Of a DNA stretch of 64,000 bases, positions 42,640 through 51,759 are shown piece after piece (position 1 is the stretch's first letter; each line of letters starts with the position of its first letter). The DNA comes from an uncultured Pirellulaceae bacterium (GTDB taxonomy: Bacteria > Planctomycetota > Planctomycetia > Pirellulales > Pirellulaceae): the NCBI GenBank assembly GCA_937928555.1, contig CALFWR010000060.1, positions 1-64,000 of the forward strand. Reading direction: 5' to 3'. The notes below the pieces were generated by a model that saw only the letters and a list, made by a program, of their open reading frames with translations, had not been told where the DNA came from and ran no database searches. The translations under genes were made by a program, and so were the position numbers.

Positions 42640-43668
42640 ATGTACTTTGTGTTTGGACTTTTCGCAGGCATGGTGCTGTTCGGTATTCTCCGAATTGCGT
42701 TTGGGTGTCTGTACACTGTTCGCCCGGACCAGCGCGCGGTGGTGACCAGCTTTGGCGCCGCCCAAAGGCTCGAAGGCGACGGCAAGGGGCCGGCGCTGGC
42801 GTTGAGCGAAGACGAAATGGAGCGGTACGACTATCCGCAGGTTCGCGTGGTTGGCCCGGGCGGTCCGTATTTCAAATTTCCTTGGCAGCGTGTTCACAAA
42901 GTCAGCGTGGCGACGCAGACGGTGGATATCTCTTGGGATCCGACGAAGGTCCAGCACACGATCGAAGCGGTGACCAAGGACAACTTGACGACGGGCGTCA
43001 ACGGGCAGCTTCGGTATCGCATCAGCGAAAATAATCTTTACCCGTACCTGTTTGGTGTCAGCAGTCCGCTGGAGCACGTGATGGGGTATTTCGTTTCAGT
43101 GCTGCGTGAACGGATCGCGAATTTTGTCGACCCGCGTGGTGAAACGCTCGCCGCCGAACAGCAAAGCGATGATGGCGGTGAAGTTGAGATTCCACAAAGT
43201 GCCACTGCGGAACTTTCTGAAGGTGTGTCGATCAATGATCTTCGCAAGAACCTTCCGCTGATCAATCAGTACATGGAAGAGCAGTGTCGATCCACCACAG
43301 GTCGTTACGGGATCGAGCTTGATGCGGCGTTGATCACCGAGATCGATCCGCCGAAGGAAGTCGATCGGGCGCTGTCGGCGATCAACAGTACGCGGAACCA
43401 GGTGGCGGCGGACATCAGTACCGCTCGGGCTGATGCCGAACAGCAGATCACGATGAGTGCCAGGGCGGTGGAGATCGCCACCAATAACGCGCAGGCGGAA
43501 GTCGCGCCGTTGAAGGAGTTGGCGGCAACGCTGGCGACGATCAAGGAAGAAGGCGGTTCGAAGTGCCTTCGCTCGTACTTGCGCAACCTGAGGATCCCGT
43601 TGTTCGCTCGGGCCGGCAGGATTGTGCAAACTTCTGATTCAAACAACCGTAACGGAGCAAGCTCATGA
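42640..43668 (+). CDS. SPFH/Band 7 domain protein (HflK/stomatin-like), first of a pair
   Basis: A 342-aa membrane protein with an N-terminal helix (FGLFAGMVLFGILRIAFG, residues ~4-22), then a Band 7 domain: YTVRPDQRAVVTSFG, GGPYFKFPWQRVHKVSVATQTVDI, AVTKDNLTTGVNGQLRYRI. A helical C-terminal part (ARADAEQQITMSARAVEIAT) supports oligomerisation. GGAGG precedes the ATG. It overlaps the second SPFH gene by 4 bp. Such pairs form large membrane-bound cages (HflK/HflC type) that regulate proteases or membrane domains; the partner here is unknown. The 412-bp gap upstream (42228-42639) holds only a doubtful short frame and the hairpin GTGAGTGAAACTCAC. Confidence 0.85.
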   Translation: MYFVFGLFAGMVLFGILRIAFGCLYTVRPDQRAVVTSFGAAQRLEGDGKGPALALSEDEMERYDYPQVRVVGPGGPYFKFPWQRVHKVSVATQTVDISWDPTKVQHTIEAVTKDNLTTGVNGQLRYRISENNLYPYLFGVSSPLEHVMGYFVSVLRERIANFVDPRGETLAAEQQSDDGGEVEIPQSATAELSEGVSINDLRKNLPLINQYMEEQCRSTTGRYGIELDAALITEIDPPKEVDRALSAINSTRNQVAADISTARADAEQQITMSARAVEIATNNAQAEVAPLKELAATLATIKEEGGSKCLRSYLRNLRIPLFARAGRIVQTSDSNNRNGASS

Positions 43669-44594
43669 TTTGGTTAGGCGCGGGATTCATCGTGGGGCTG
43701 TTGATCATTCCCCTTGGGCTTGGTTTGGCAAGAGTGTTTGGGCTCTACTCCTGTGTCAAAGAGTGTGAAACCCATGTGTTTACGCTGTTTGGTAAAGTCG
43801 TCGGCACGATCGACAAACCGGGATTGCAGTTTCCAATTCGGTACTTTGGCCCACGGGCATTGCTGATACCGTTTTTCGGAAAGAAGTACGTTGTCAGCAC
43901 CGCGCTGCGGCAACACTACCTTCGTTCTCAAATGGTGAACTCGGAAGAAGGCACGCCGATGGGCGTCGGGATCTGGTACGAGATGCAGGTCAAGGATCCG
44001 GTGTCGTACCTGTTCATTAACGCCAACCCGGATGGGTCTTTGCAGGCCAACGTCACCAGTTCCACAATTTCGACGCTGAGTAACCTTGAGATGGAAACGA
44101 TGCTGGAAGACCGTCACAGCTTGAGTCGTACGGTTCGCCAGGCGGTTTCGCCGCTGTCGGAGAAGTGGGGTTATCAGTTGGGGAGTGTTTACATTCGCAA
44201 AGTCGCATTCACCGATGTGCTGATGGTTCAGAACATTACCGAGAAAGTTGTCAAACGACTGGTGCAGGTGACAAGTGCGATGAAGCAGGACGGGGAGAAC
44301 CGCGTTGGGCTGATCAAGAGCGAAACGGCGTTCAAGGTTTCGCAAAAGATGGCGGAGGCTTCGGCGTCACGGCCGAGCATCGTCGGCAAGGCGCTCAATG
44401 AGATCGCGAAAGATGATCCGGAGATTTTGGAAACGGTGTTGGAGGTGATGGAGATCGAAGGGTTGGTTCAGTCGGATGCTTCGGTGGACTTGTTGCCTGC
44501 TGCTGCGAATTTATTGGTACAGTTGGGCGATGGGGGGCGGAATGAGAGCGCAAGGGAGCATGTTGTGGAAGCGGTGAGGTTTACGCAGAAGTAG
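43665..44594 (+). CDS. SPFH/Band 7 domain protein, second of the pair
   Basis: A 309-aa protein with an N-terminal membrane helix (FIVGLLIIPLGLGLARVFG, residues ~8-26) and a Band 7 domain: ETHVFTLFGKVVGTIDKPGLQFPI, GKKYVVSTALRQHYLRSQMVNSEE, VGIWYEMQVKDPVSYLF. The ATG overlaps the upstream SPFH gene (ATGA). The two proteins differ enough to be HflK/HflC-like partners in a hetero-oligomer. The gene stops 7 bp before the heptamer microsatellite. Confidence 0.85.
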   Translation: MIWLGAGFIVGLLIIPLGLGLARVFGLYSCVKECETHVFTLFGKVVGTIDKPGLQFPIRYFGPRALLIPFFGKKYVVSTALRQHYLRSQMVNSEEGTPMGVGIWYEMQVKDPVSYLFINANPDGSLQANVTSSTISTLSNLEMETMLEDRHSLSRTVRQAVSPLSEKWGYQLGSVYIRKVAFTDVLMVQNITEKVVKRLVQVTSAMKQDGENRVGLIKSETAFKVSQKMAEASASRPSIVGKALNEIAKDDPEILETVLEVMEIEGLVQSDASVDLLPAAANLLVQLGDGGRNESAREHVVEAVRFTQK

Positions 44595-44601
44595 TACGGC
44601 G

Positions 44602-44717
44602 AGTACTGAGTACCGAGTACCGAGTACCGAGTACCGAGTACCGAGTACCGAGTACCGAGTACCGAGTACCGAGTACCGAGTACCGAGTACCGAGTACCGA
44701 GTACTGAGTACTGAGTA
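44602..44717. repeat. Heptamer microsatellite GAGTACC, about 16 copies
   Basis: An uninterrupted run of GAGTACC with GAGTACT variants at both ends, between the second SPFH gene and rnpB. It lies just beyond the poly-T tail of rnpB (minus strand). The reverse-complement unit GGTACTC makes up the array at 23110-23158. Peptides read across it are artefacts. Confidence 0.95.
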
Positions 44718-44743
44718 TGAATGCGGTGCGGTGTTGGAAAATG

Positions 44744-45105
44744 AAAAAAAGCTGGTCGATAAGCCGGGTTCTGTCGTGGATGATCATTTATCTGGGCGCA
44801 ACATTGCTGATGCACTCGAGCAGCCTACCCGAAAGTCATAACGCGGCGGGCCGCCACTGCTTTCTGTTTGGCCTTGCTTCGGGTGGGGTTTACCTGGCCG
44901 CGGTGGTCACCCACACACGCCGGTGAGCTCTTACCTCACCCTTTCACCCTTACCACGCAAGCGACCCTGCGATCGCTCCGTTCGGCGGTTTACTCTCTGC
45001 TGCACTTTCCCTGATCTTTCGACCGGTCGGCGTTACCGACCACCCTGCCCTGCGAAGCCCGGACTTTCCTCCCGCGAATAAACGCAGGCGATCACCTGAC
45101 CAGCT
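44744..45105 (-). ncRNA. rnpB: RNase P RNA (bacterial type A), with terminator
   Basis: The minus strand carries the diagnostic GAGGAAAGTCCGGGCT near its 5' end (forward complement around 45056-45076) and ACAGAACCCGGCTTATCGA near its 3' end (forward around 44755-44777). The ends pair as the P1 helix, AGCTGGTC (45098-45105) with GACCAGCT (44750-44757). Length of about 356 nt is usual for type A. A run of seven T follows the 3' end (44744-44750), consistent with a terminator. It is the catalytic RNA that removes tRNA 5' leaders. Confidence 0.93.
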
Positions 45106-45270
45106 GACTGCTATTGTAGTTGGAGAAGCCCGTCGGCAGAAGGTTCCTGAAAAACGGCAACAAGCCAAAAGCTCTGCGGCCTCATAAACGAGCCAGCACC
45201 AAGCACCAAAAAGGAAAGCGATTGCTTCTGCACACTCAGGGAGACTTTGGCAGTTGGCTGCAACGTCGCA

Positions 45271-45738
45271 CTACCCGCCGCTAAGCGAAGACAGGACTTT
45301 CAGGACCGAAGATCCAGAGGCGGGCTTGACCACGACGCGGTCGCCATTTTTCAAAGCGTAATCCTGCTCCGGTGGAATGTTTCGTGTTTTCGGCTCGTAG
45401 CGAACGGGCATCACCAACCCGCGGCTGGCTCCGTTTTTCTTGACCACCCGGCGAACTTCCACTTCCATGGAACGGTACTTCTTGGTCGCACCACTGGCCA
45501 TGAGGGCGTCGCTCACCGTCGTGTTTCCGTCAAGCGAGCCTTTGTAGCCCTTAATCCCGGAAAAGGAACTGTGCATCTCGACCGTGTAGCCACCAGTCGC
45601 ATCGCCGGGAGCAATCGGTTTGCCCGGAGAGCCAAGCGACAGCGTCGAGCAGCCTGAGAGGCTTATGAAAACGCCAGCCAACAGGCACAGCAGTGCGTGG
45701 CAGGAGAGAGTAGCAGAAGGAATTTGTTGGCGGTTCAT
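45271..45738 (-). CDS. Predicted lipoprotein, function unknown
   Basis: A 155-aa protein. N-terminal signal with lipobox LSGC (SCHALLCLLAGVFISLSGCS), so Cys becomes the lipidated first residue. The mature part (VEMHSSFSGIKGYKGSLDGN, VSDALMASGATKKYRSMEVE, ALKNGDRVVVKP) has the flavour of SLBB / polysaccharide-export domains (GDRVVV with a preceding tvxDALxxAG), but the match is loose. The start at ATG 45738 was chosen because the upstream part does not look like a signal. Confidence 0.7.
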   Translation of the reverse strand: MNRQQIPSATLSCHALLCLLAGVFISLSGCSTLSLGSPGKPIAPGDATGGYTVEMHSSFSGIKGYKGSLDGNTTVSDALMASGATKKYRSMEVEVRRVVKKNGASRGLVMPVRYEPKTRNIPPEQDYALKNGDRVVVKPASGSSVLKVLSSLSGG

Positions 45739-45929
45739 GAGAAAACCTGTTGATTGCGCGTTGCGATTCGGCAGCCCCCCCGCCTGTACAATCGCTATCG
45801 ACCGCGTCACCGGCAAGGTTTAACAAAAATGGGCTCAAGTCGGGAATCTCGGAGAATTTCAATGAAAAATCTCACCGGATGCTATGCTGGTCGCAGCTTG
45901 CAGCCGATGCGGTGGAAGTTTAGGAAGAA

Positions 45930-46709
45930 ATGGTTGATTGGAAAAACAAGGTGGTCGTGGTAACCGGCGGCAACGCCGGGTTGGGTGCTTCGATTGGGAA
46001 AGCGTTCTTCGACCGCGGAGCGACGGTGGTGTCGGTCTCGCGTTCGGCTGGCCCGGCAGATTCCGATCGTCGAATTTTTGTGACCGCAGATGTAACGCAG
46101 TCGTCGGATGTCAAGCAGGCAGTGGCGCAGATTGTTGTACGTTGTGGGAGAATCGACGTTTGGATCAACAACGTCGGCAAGTCCACTCGGGTCGCATTGG
46201 ACCAGTCGTCGATGGCAACCTATCGCGACCTGATGGAAGTCAACTTTTTCTCTGCGGTCGGATGTTCGATGGAAGCGTTGCCGTGGTTGGAAAAGACCTC
46301 CGGGTCGCTGGTTCAGATCGGTTCTTTGGCTTCCAAAACAGGCTGGAAGTTCGTGGCTCCTTATGTCACCAGCAAACACGCGCTCGCCGGGTTCGCTCAT
46401 CAGTTACGCGTCGAAGGGCCCGACAGCGTGCATTACCTGCTGGTCTGCCCGGGTCCGATTCGACGCGAGGATGAAAAAGTCGATCGCTATGGGGCAGCGG
46501 AAGCAGGATTGGACGAAGCGGCTTCCCAGCCCGGGGCCGGTGTCAAGATATCAGGCATCGACCCTGAGTTGTTGGCAGAAAAGATCGTCAACGCCTGCGA
46601 GAAACGAAAGCTCGAGTTGGTCGTGCCGGGCAAGTCCAGGATTCTGTTTGCGTTGCTGGCCCTGTTTCCCGCTTGCGGCGATTGGCTGCTGCGGCGGCTT
46701 GCGAAGTAA
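45930..46709 (+). CDS. Short-chain dehydrogenase/reductase
   Basis: A 259-aa classical SDR. TGGNAGLG (dinucleotide-binding glycine motif, residues 13-20), NNVG in place of NNAG, catalytic Ser in IGSLASKTG, YVTSK (YxxxK). The C-terminus has a hydrophobic stretch (ILFALLALFPACGDWLLRRL), suggesting membrane association as in some dehydrogenases of lipids. Substrate unknown. GGAAG precedes the ATG. Confidence 0.88.
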   Translation: MVDWKNKVVVVTGGNAGLGASIGKAFFDRGATVVSVSRSAGPADSDRRIFVTADVTQSSDVKQAVAQIVVRCGRIDVWINNVGKSTRVALDQSSMATYRDLMEVNFFSAVGCSMEALPWLEKTSGSLVQIGSLASKTGWKFVAPYVTSKHALAGFAHQLRVEGPDSVHYLLVCPGPIRREDEKVDRYGAAEAGLDEAASQPGAGVKISGIDPELLAEKIVNACEKRKLELVVPGKSRILFALLALFPACGDWLLRRLAK

Positions 46710-46874
46710 ACCGCCACCGAAAACAGGCAAAATTTGCCTTGTCGATTCAGCCGATGTCCCCTTGGTTTGCCTTTCGGGTAATTTGTTTCATCGTGATCAT
46801 ATTTAGGGTGGCTTGTCGATTTCCGCAGCGGTAGACTCACGGTCAATCATTCAAACCATCGTGAGCAGAAAGTT

Positions 46875-48185
46875 ATGTCAGCATTTTCGAGCATCCCCAA
46901 GATCGGTTACGAGGGCCCCGAGAGCGACAATCCATTTGCGTTTCGCTGGTACAACCCCGACGAGATCGTCGAAGGGAAGTCGATGCGGGACCACCTTCGT
47001 TTCAGCGTCGTCTACTGGCACACTTTCCGTGGAAACGGCAGCGACCCGTTTGGCATGCCGACGCTTGATCGTCCCTGGGACGACGGATCCAATTCAATCG
47101 ACAACGCGCTGAACCGAGTCCGTGTGGCGTTCGAGTTCATGGAAAAGTTGGGATGCCCCTACTACGCGTTTCACGATCGCGACGTTTCCCCGGAAGGCGC
47201 ATCGCTGGCCGAATCCCATGCGAATCTGGACCGCGTCGCGGATGCTCTGGAGCAGCAGCAGCAGCGAACGGGCATTAAATTGCTGTGGGGTACCGCGAAC
47301 ATGTTCACGCACCCGCGCTACCTGCACGGAGCGGCGACCAGTTGCAACGCGGATGTATTTGCCTACTGTGCGGCACAGGTCAAGAAAGCGATGGAAATCA
47401 CCAAGCGGCTTGGTGGAGAGAACTATGTTTTCTGGGGTGGCCGTGAGGGTTACATGAACCTGTACAACACGGACATCAAACGCGAGATTGATCACCTTGG
47501 CCAGTTCCTCAACATGGCCGTCGACTACTCAAAAGAAATTGGGTTCGAGGGGACATTCCTTATCGAACCCAAACCCAAGGAGCCGACGAAGCACCAGTAC
47601 GACAGCGACGCGGCGGCCTGTATTAACTTTCTTCGAGCCTACGGGTTGATGGATCGTTTCAAGCTGAACATCGAGACCAATCATGCGACGCTCGCTGGTC
47701 ACTCGATGATGCATGAGCTTGACTACGCCGGAGCCCAGGGGTGCCTTGGTTCCATCGACGCCAACACCGGTGACTTGCTGTTGGGTTGGGATACCGATCA
47801 GTTCCCGACCGACCTGTATCTGACGGCCCAGTCGATGATGATCATTCTGAAGTACGGCGGGCTTGGTAGTGGCGGGGTGAATTTTGACGCCAAAGTCCGC
47901 CGTGAGAGCATCGATGTGGAGGACCTTTTTCACGCTCACATCGGCGGGATGGATGCGTTTGCTCGCGGGTTGAAGATCGCTGCGGCGATCCGTGCCGACG
48001 GTGGCCTTCAGCAGTTTGTCGACGATCGCTACAGTTCCTGGAACACCGGTGTCGGAGCCGACATCGAAGCAGGCAAGCACGATTTCAATTCGCTTTCCGA
48101 CTACATGATGGAAAAAGGCGAAGTTGACGCCAACAAAAGTGGACGCCAGGAGTACCTTGAGAACTACATCAACCGGTTCATTTAG
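46875..48185 (+). CDS. xylA: Xylose isomerase
   Basis: A 436-aa TIM-barrel enzyme interconverting xylose and xylulose (often glucose/fructose too). The catalytic His lies in [13 protein letters not shown]; the metal-binding Glu/Asp residues are in [32 protein letters not shown] and [21 protein letters not shown] is the family signature. No xylulokinase gene or XylR-type regulator lies nearby in this window. The R2-type inverted repeat at 48282-48319 may terminate transcription. Confidence 0.95.
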   Translation: MSAFSSIPKIGYEGPESDNPFAFRWYNPDEIVEGKSMRDHLRFSVVYWHTFRGNGSDPFGMPTLDRPWDDGSNSIDNALNRVRVAFEFMEKLGCPYYAFHDRDVSPEGASLAESHANLDRVADALEQQQQRTGIKLLWGTANMFTHPRYLHGAATSCNADVFAYCAAQVKKAMEITKRLGGENYVFWGGREGYMNLYNTDIKREIDHLGQFLNMAVDYSKEIGFEGTFLIEPKPKEPTKHQYDSDAAACINFLRAYGLMDRFKLNIETNHATLAGHSMMHELDYAGAQGCLGSIDANTGDLLLGWDTDQFPTDLYLTAQSMMIILKYGGLGSGGVNFDAKVRRESIDVEDLFHAHIGGMDAFARGLKIAAAIRADGGLQQFVDDRYSSWNTGVGADIEAGKHDFNSLSDYMMEKGEVDANKSGRQEYLENYINRFI

Positions 48186-48281
48186 CTTAGCGGAGCTCGG
48201 CAAACGCCTTTGTCAGCAACGAAGTGCCCCGTTTCGTCCCGGACTTAGGATTACTTTCTGAGTAGCACACCAAAGCAGCAC

Positions 48282-48356
48282 GCCTCTCCGAAGCGTGAAA
48301 AATCCACTCGCGGAGAGGCTGTGATTTTATCCCGGATTATTCACGAGGCGTGGGCG
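48282..48356. repeat. R2-type inverted repeat followed by a truncated MITE end (copy G)
   Basis: GCCTCTCCG (48282-48290) and CGGAGAGGC (48311-48319) form a 9-bp perfect stem followed by TGTGATTTTAT, the outer block of family R2. Directly at its TTTAT, CCCGGATTATTCACGAGGCG and six more bases (48331-48356) match the left end of the 187-bp element, after which similarity stops. The right end is missing, so it is a dead remnant at the 3' end of the radical SAM gene. Confidence 0.75.
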
Positions 48357-48385
48357 CAGCCCTAATTCTTGGCTGCCCCGGTACA

Positions 48386-49525
48386 CTACTCGTTGATCGC
48401 CCCGTGGCATCCTGAACCCGCTCCTGCGGCGCAGCCAAAGCAATGGCTGTTGGTCACGATCCTGCGGCTGTCGAGAGCTTTGATGTCGGCGCCGATGATG
48501 GACCGGGACTTGCAAGCGACTCCCAGTTCGAGCATCTGGTTGAAGTCACAGTCGTAAAGCTTTCCATCCCAGCTGACCGAAAGCGTCTCGCGACACATGA
48601 CGCCCGCAGCGGCGGCGGGGTTGTAAGCGTCGATCAGTTTCTGCATGTACGTTTCGAACTGCTCCTGTTCGAGAAGGTCTTCGAGAAACCGACTGATGGG
48701 CATGTTGGTGATGGTGAACAAGCGGGTGAATTCGATGTCGTAGCGATCGCGCAGTTGCTGACGATAGGTGGCCTCGAGTTCCGATTGGTTTCCCGGAAGT
48801 CCGGTGCCGACGGGGTTGTAGACCAGCGTCAGCGGCAGCGATTCCGTTTTGCCGTAGCCCAGGTCGTTGAGTAGCTGGAGGGCTTTGACGGATTTTTGGA
48901 AAGATCCATCTCCGCGCTGGGCATCTGCGTTCTCTTCCACGTAGCACGGCAGCGATGCCACGATTTCGACCTCGTTGTCGGCAAGGAACTGCGGCATGTC
49001 GGTGAAACCGTTGGCCAGCAGGATCGTCAGGTTACAGCGATCGATGACGTGGCAACCCAGTTCCTTGGCTTGGGTGACGAAGTAGCGAAAGTTCTTGTTC
49101 ATCTCCGGCGCGCCGCCGGTAAGGTCGATCGTCCGGATCTGGCTGTCGCGAATCAGTTTCAGGCAGGCGTCAACTGTTTCCCGATCCATGTTTTCGGCTT
49201 TGCGATCCGGGCCGGCATCGACGTGGCAGTGTCGGCAAGTCATGTTGCAGAGCTTGCCAACGTTGACCTGGAGGATTTTGACACCGGTTGCCGAGAGTTT
49301 GCCGATTCCGGATGCCTCGAGCGTCTTCGAAAAGTTGGCACCAGCGAATTCGGAAAGAATTTTCACCTGGGAACTCGCTTCAGCAAGGTCCGAGCCGCGG
49401 TGTTTGAGTGACAAAACGGGAAGGTTCACGAGTGACTTTCGTTCAGAACGGAAAAACACATTATGAGCATGGTTGGCGTAACAGTAAATTCCGGTTTGAA
49501 TTTCTTGCTTATGCCGTGAATTCAT
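48386..49525 (-). CDS. arsS: Radical SAM protein, ArsS-like (arsenosugar biosynthesis type)
   Basis: A 379-aa radical SAM enzyme. The [4Fe-4S] cluster motif is CNMTCRHC (residues ~93-100), with DLTGGAPEMN as the SAM-binding strand. The C-terminal part has CRETLSVSWDGKLYDCDFNQML and CFGCAAGAGSGCHG, the cysteine-rich DUF3641 tail of the ArsS family. ArsS is associated with arsenosugar formation in cyanobacteria; no arsM or other ars gene lies nearby here, so the substrate is open. Most likely start is the ATG at 49525. Confidence 0.85.
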   Translation of the reverse strand: MNSRHKQEIQTGIYCYANHAHNVFFRSERKSLVNLPVLSLKHRGSDLAEASSQVKILSEFAGANFSKTLEASGIGKLSATGVKILQVNVGKLCNMTCRHCHVDAGPDRKAENMDRETVDACLKLIRDSQIRTIDLTGGAPEMNKNFRYFVTQAKELGCHVIDRCNLTILLANGFTDMPQFLADNEVEIVASLPCYVEENADAQRGDGSFQKSVKALQLLNDLGYGKTESLPLTLVYNPVGTGLPGNQSELEATYRQQLRDRYDIEFTRLFTITNMPISRFLEDLLEQEQFETYMQKLIDAYNPAAAAGVMCRETLSVSWDGKLYDCDFNQMLELGVACKSRSIIGADIKALDSRRIVTNSHCFGCAAGAGSGCHGAINE

Positions 49526-49535
49526 GCACAGAATG

Positions 49536-50684
49536 CTATCGTTGGATGTCTAGGTCTTCGGCTGAAAGATACCGCATCAGGAATTGGCGAACGGTATTGG
49601 CCTGAATCGTCACCGATGCGACCCTGCTGGAGCGGGCAATATTGACGCCCTGAAACTTGCCGCCAAGATCCACCAGGGGCCCGCCGCAGCTTTCCGGATC
49701 AATGACCGAATCGTGGTGAAACGAGCCAGAGAATCCGAACCGCCGCTTGCTGAAGGGGCCGCCTCCCCAGCGGTCTCGTTTGTCGGCAATGGTCCGATCG
49801 GGAACCTTTCCGGATATCAAATCGCGGGCTCCGTTTCTGAGGATGTCGATGGTGAGCATGTCACCGACTTTGGTTGCTTTTTCGATTTCGCGGAATGCGG
49901 CCGCGGCGCTCACCGGTTTCCCGTTGACCGACTCAATCGTGTCGCCCACTCGAACTCCCAACCGGTCTCCCGCAGTTCCCGGGTAGACACGGGTGACGGT
50001 GAGCTTTTCGGTAAGCGTCAAGCCAAAGTCAACGCAGTCGACACATTCGATGGCCTTGGGTTCGATTGGCGAGCGGGTTGTGATCCCGATGGCAAGCGAG
50101 TCACCGCCGTGATCAGGAGAGACGACAACTTTTCCAAAGCCAATGGAGTTCGCGCCGGCGAACGTCACCGGTTGCAAGGGTTCTTTTTTGATATCCTGGG
50201 CGACGCTGGAAAGGGCAAAGAGCGCCATATCACTGGAGTCGTCGTAACCTACAAGTTGGCCGGTGAAGGTTTGATTTCCACAAAGGAATTGCAGTGAAAC
50301 GGTCCTGCGGTCTTTGACCAGGGAGTACTTGGTGACGATGTGGTTCTTTTTGCTGACCACTGTGGCTAGGGCAATTTGGTTCGCGTCCCGGTCGCGAATT
50401 TCGACAACACAGCGGGTGAAAGGGGCTGTCAGCGGTTTGGCTGCTGCTGCGATCGTCGGTGAGTTGCGGAAGAATTTCGGGTTGGCACCGAAAGGCGCTT
50501 TCGCGGTCGCAGCGGCACTTCCAACCGTCGGCGAGGAGGGGGCGTCGCCGACTGAAAAGTACGTCCGGTTTGTGTTGTCCACCGGTGCAACGGGATTCAG
50601 TTGGTGGGGAGTTTGCGCGGTGGCCTGTTCGGGATTTGCACTCAGGCAAGCGATGCACAGGAGTTGAAGCAGGAACGTTCGCAT
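49536..50684 (-). CDS. Degenerate trypsin-like (HtrA) protein with embedded PDZ domain
   Basis: A 382-aa protein with a signal peptide (residues 1-23). Residues ~90-190 follow the first half of an HtrA protease domain: the catalytic His position (TNxHVV in active enzymes) is S121 in VTKYSLV; D152 (SSDMALF) is kept. A PDZ domain (~220-295; VTRVYPGTAGDRLGVRVGDTIESVNG) comes next, and only then the segment of the active-site Ser, where GNSGGPL reads ESCGGPL (C333). So His is lost and Ser is Cys; proteolysis is unlikely. It lies 2 bp after an intact HtrA-like gene on the same strand. Confidence 0.75.
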   Translation of the reverse strand: MRTFLLQLLCIACLSANPEQATAQTPHQLNPVAPVDNTNRTYFSVGDAPSSPTVGSAAATAKAPFGANPKFFRNSPTIAAAAKPLTAPFTRCVVEIRDRDANQIALATVVSKKNHIVTKYSLVKDRRTVSLQFLCGNQTFTGQLVGYDDSSDMALFALSSVAQDIKKEPLQPVTFAGANSIGFGKVVVSPDHGGDSLAIGITTRSPIEPKAIECVDCVDFGLTLTEKLTVTRVYPGTAGDRLGVRVGDTIESVNGKPVSAAAAFREIEKATKVGDMLTIDILRNGARDLISGKVPDRTIADKRDRWGGGPFSKRRFGFSGSFHHDSVIDPESCGGPLVDLGGKFQGVNIARSSRVASVTIQANTVRQFLMRYLSAEDLDIQR

Positions 50685-50686
50685 GG

Positions 50687-51682
50687 CTATTTGACTCTCA
50701 CTTCGACCAGTGCGATCAGGCGAGTGCCGTATCGGTTGATCAAAACCGATACCTGCTGTCCAGCGGATTTGTTTTTGAGTGTAGAGACCAGTGTGGCAAA
50801 GTTGCTGATCGTCACACCATCGATGGATTCGATGACGTCGTCGGCCCGGATTCCAGCGAACTGCGCCGGAGAGCCGCGTCTGACGGTTCGCACCTGGACG
50901 CCGCTGGTGACAGTCTGTGCATAAACGCCGATGTAAGGTTTCTTTTCGGTAGGCGTGACGCGTTGAGGGTTGTCGAGGCTGTTGGTGGGGACCGTTGGTT
51001 GGTCGATGTCCCTGGATGCCATCATCGCTCTCCAGTCGTCCCGGTACCTTTGGATTGGAACGTGCAGGTTTTGAGTGATGTCCAGGCGAACGCTGCTGTT
51101 GAGAGCGACGATGTTGCCGTTAAGGTCCAGCAGCGGACCGCCGGAGTCACCGCCCATGATCGGGCAGTCAGTGACGATTTTGGTTTTGTATTGACCGGTG
51201 ATTCTTCCCAGTCGCGGACTGGCGACACTGTCACGCGACCACGAAAAGGGGTAGCCCAGGGCCACACACCACTGCCCTTTTTGTGCCGGGTTGCTGCGGG
51301 CGACGGTCATCAGAAACGGATAGGGCCCCGGTTCCAGCAATCGGATGGCCGATGTGTCGTTGGCGGCGTTGGAGCCAAGGGTGATGCCTCGCACGACCCT
51401 GCCATTTGCCAGGCGAACGTCGATGCCACGTCCTGCGCTGCCGGTCACGTGTGATGCCGTGATGATGATGCCTTCGGGCTTGACGATAACACCGGAGGCA
51501 GTTTCGCCAATGGACACAACCGCTGGTAAAACTTTGGGCAGCATGGCGTCAACGCGATCCTGTATTTCCTGAAGTTGTTTCAGGCCAAATTCGTTCTCGT
51601 TGGCCGACACAGCGTCCGGCAGGAAAATCTGCAGGACGCCTACAAGAGCCGCAAGCAAAATTCTTGTGGTTTGTCGGTGCAT
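50687..51682 (-). CDS. HtrA/DegP-like serine protease with PDZ domain
   Basis: A 331-aa exported protease with signal peptide (ILLAALVGVLQIFLPDAVSA). Catalytic triad intact: H78 (ITASHVTG), D109 (ANDTSAI) and S180 (GGDSGGPL). One PDZ domain at ~245-325 (GVQVRTVRRGSPAQFAGIRADDVIESIDG). It would degrade or chaperone envelope proteins under stress. Directly upstream of the degenerate HtrA-like gene; the two form an operon. Start set at ATG 51682, ahead of the signal peptide. Confidence 0.9.
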   Translation of the reverse strand: MHRQTTRILLAALVGVLQIFLPDAVSANENEFGLKQLQEIQDRVDAMLPKVLPAVVSIGETASGVIVKPEGIIITASHVTGSAGRGIDVRLANGRVVRGITLGSNAANDTSAIRLLEPGPYPFLMTVARSNPAQKGQWCVALGYPFSWSRDSVASPRLGRITGQYKTKIVTDCPIMGGDSGGPLLDLNGNIVALNSSVRLDITQNLHVPIQRYRDDWRAMMASRDIDQPTVPTNSLDNPQRVTPTEKKPYIGVYAQTVTSGVQVRTVRRGSPAQFAGIRADDVIESIDGVTISNFATLVSTLKNKSAGQQVSVLINRYGTRLIALVEVRVK

Positions 51683-51759
51683 GGGTGAAGGCCGAACATG
51701 GAGGGTAAGCAGGAACAAACGCTGCCCCATAGTCTATGTCGGTGGCCCGGGAAGGCAAA

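Noticed and set aside
42482-42640. 52-codon frame ending in TGATG coupled to the first SPFH gene
   Set aside because: Attractive coupling, but no hydrophobic or domain signal and no clear ribosome binding site; it could be a leader, but support is too weak.
44581-44815. Coding frames of repeated Q-Y-S-V-L-G-T
   Set aside because: They come from the heptamer microsatellite and the antisense of rnpB.
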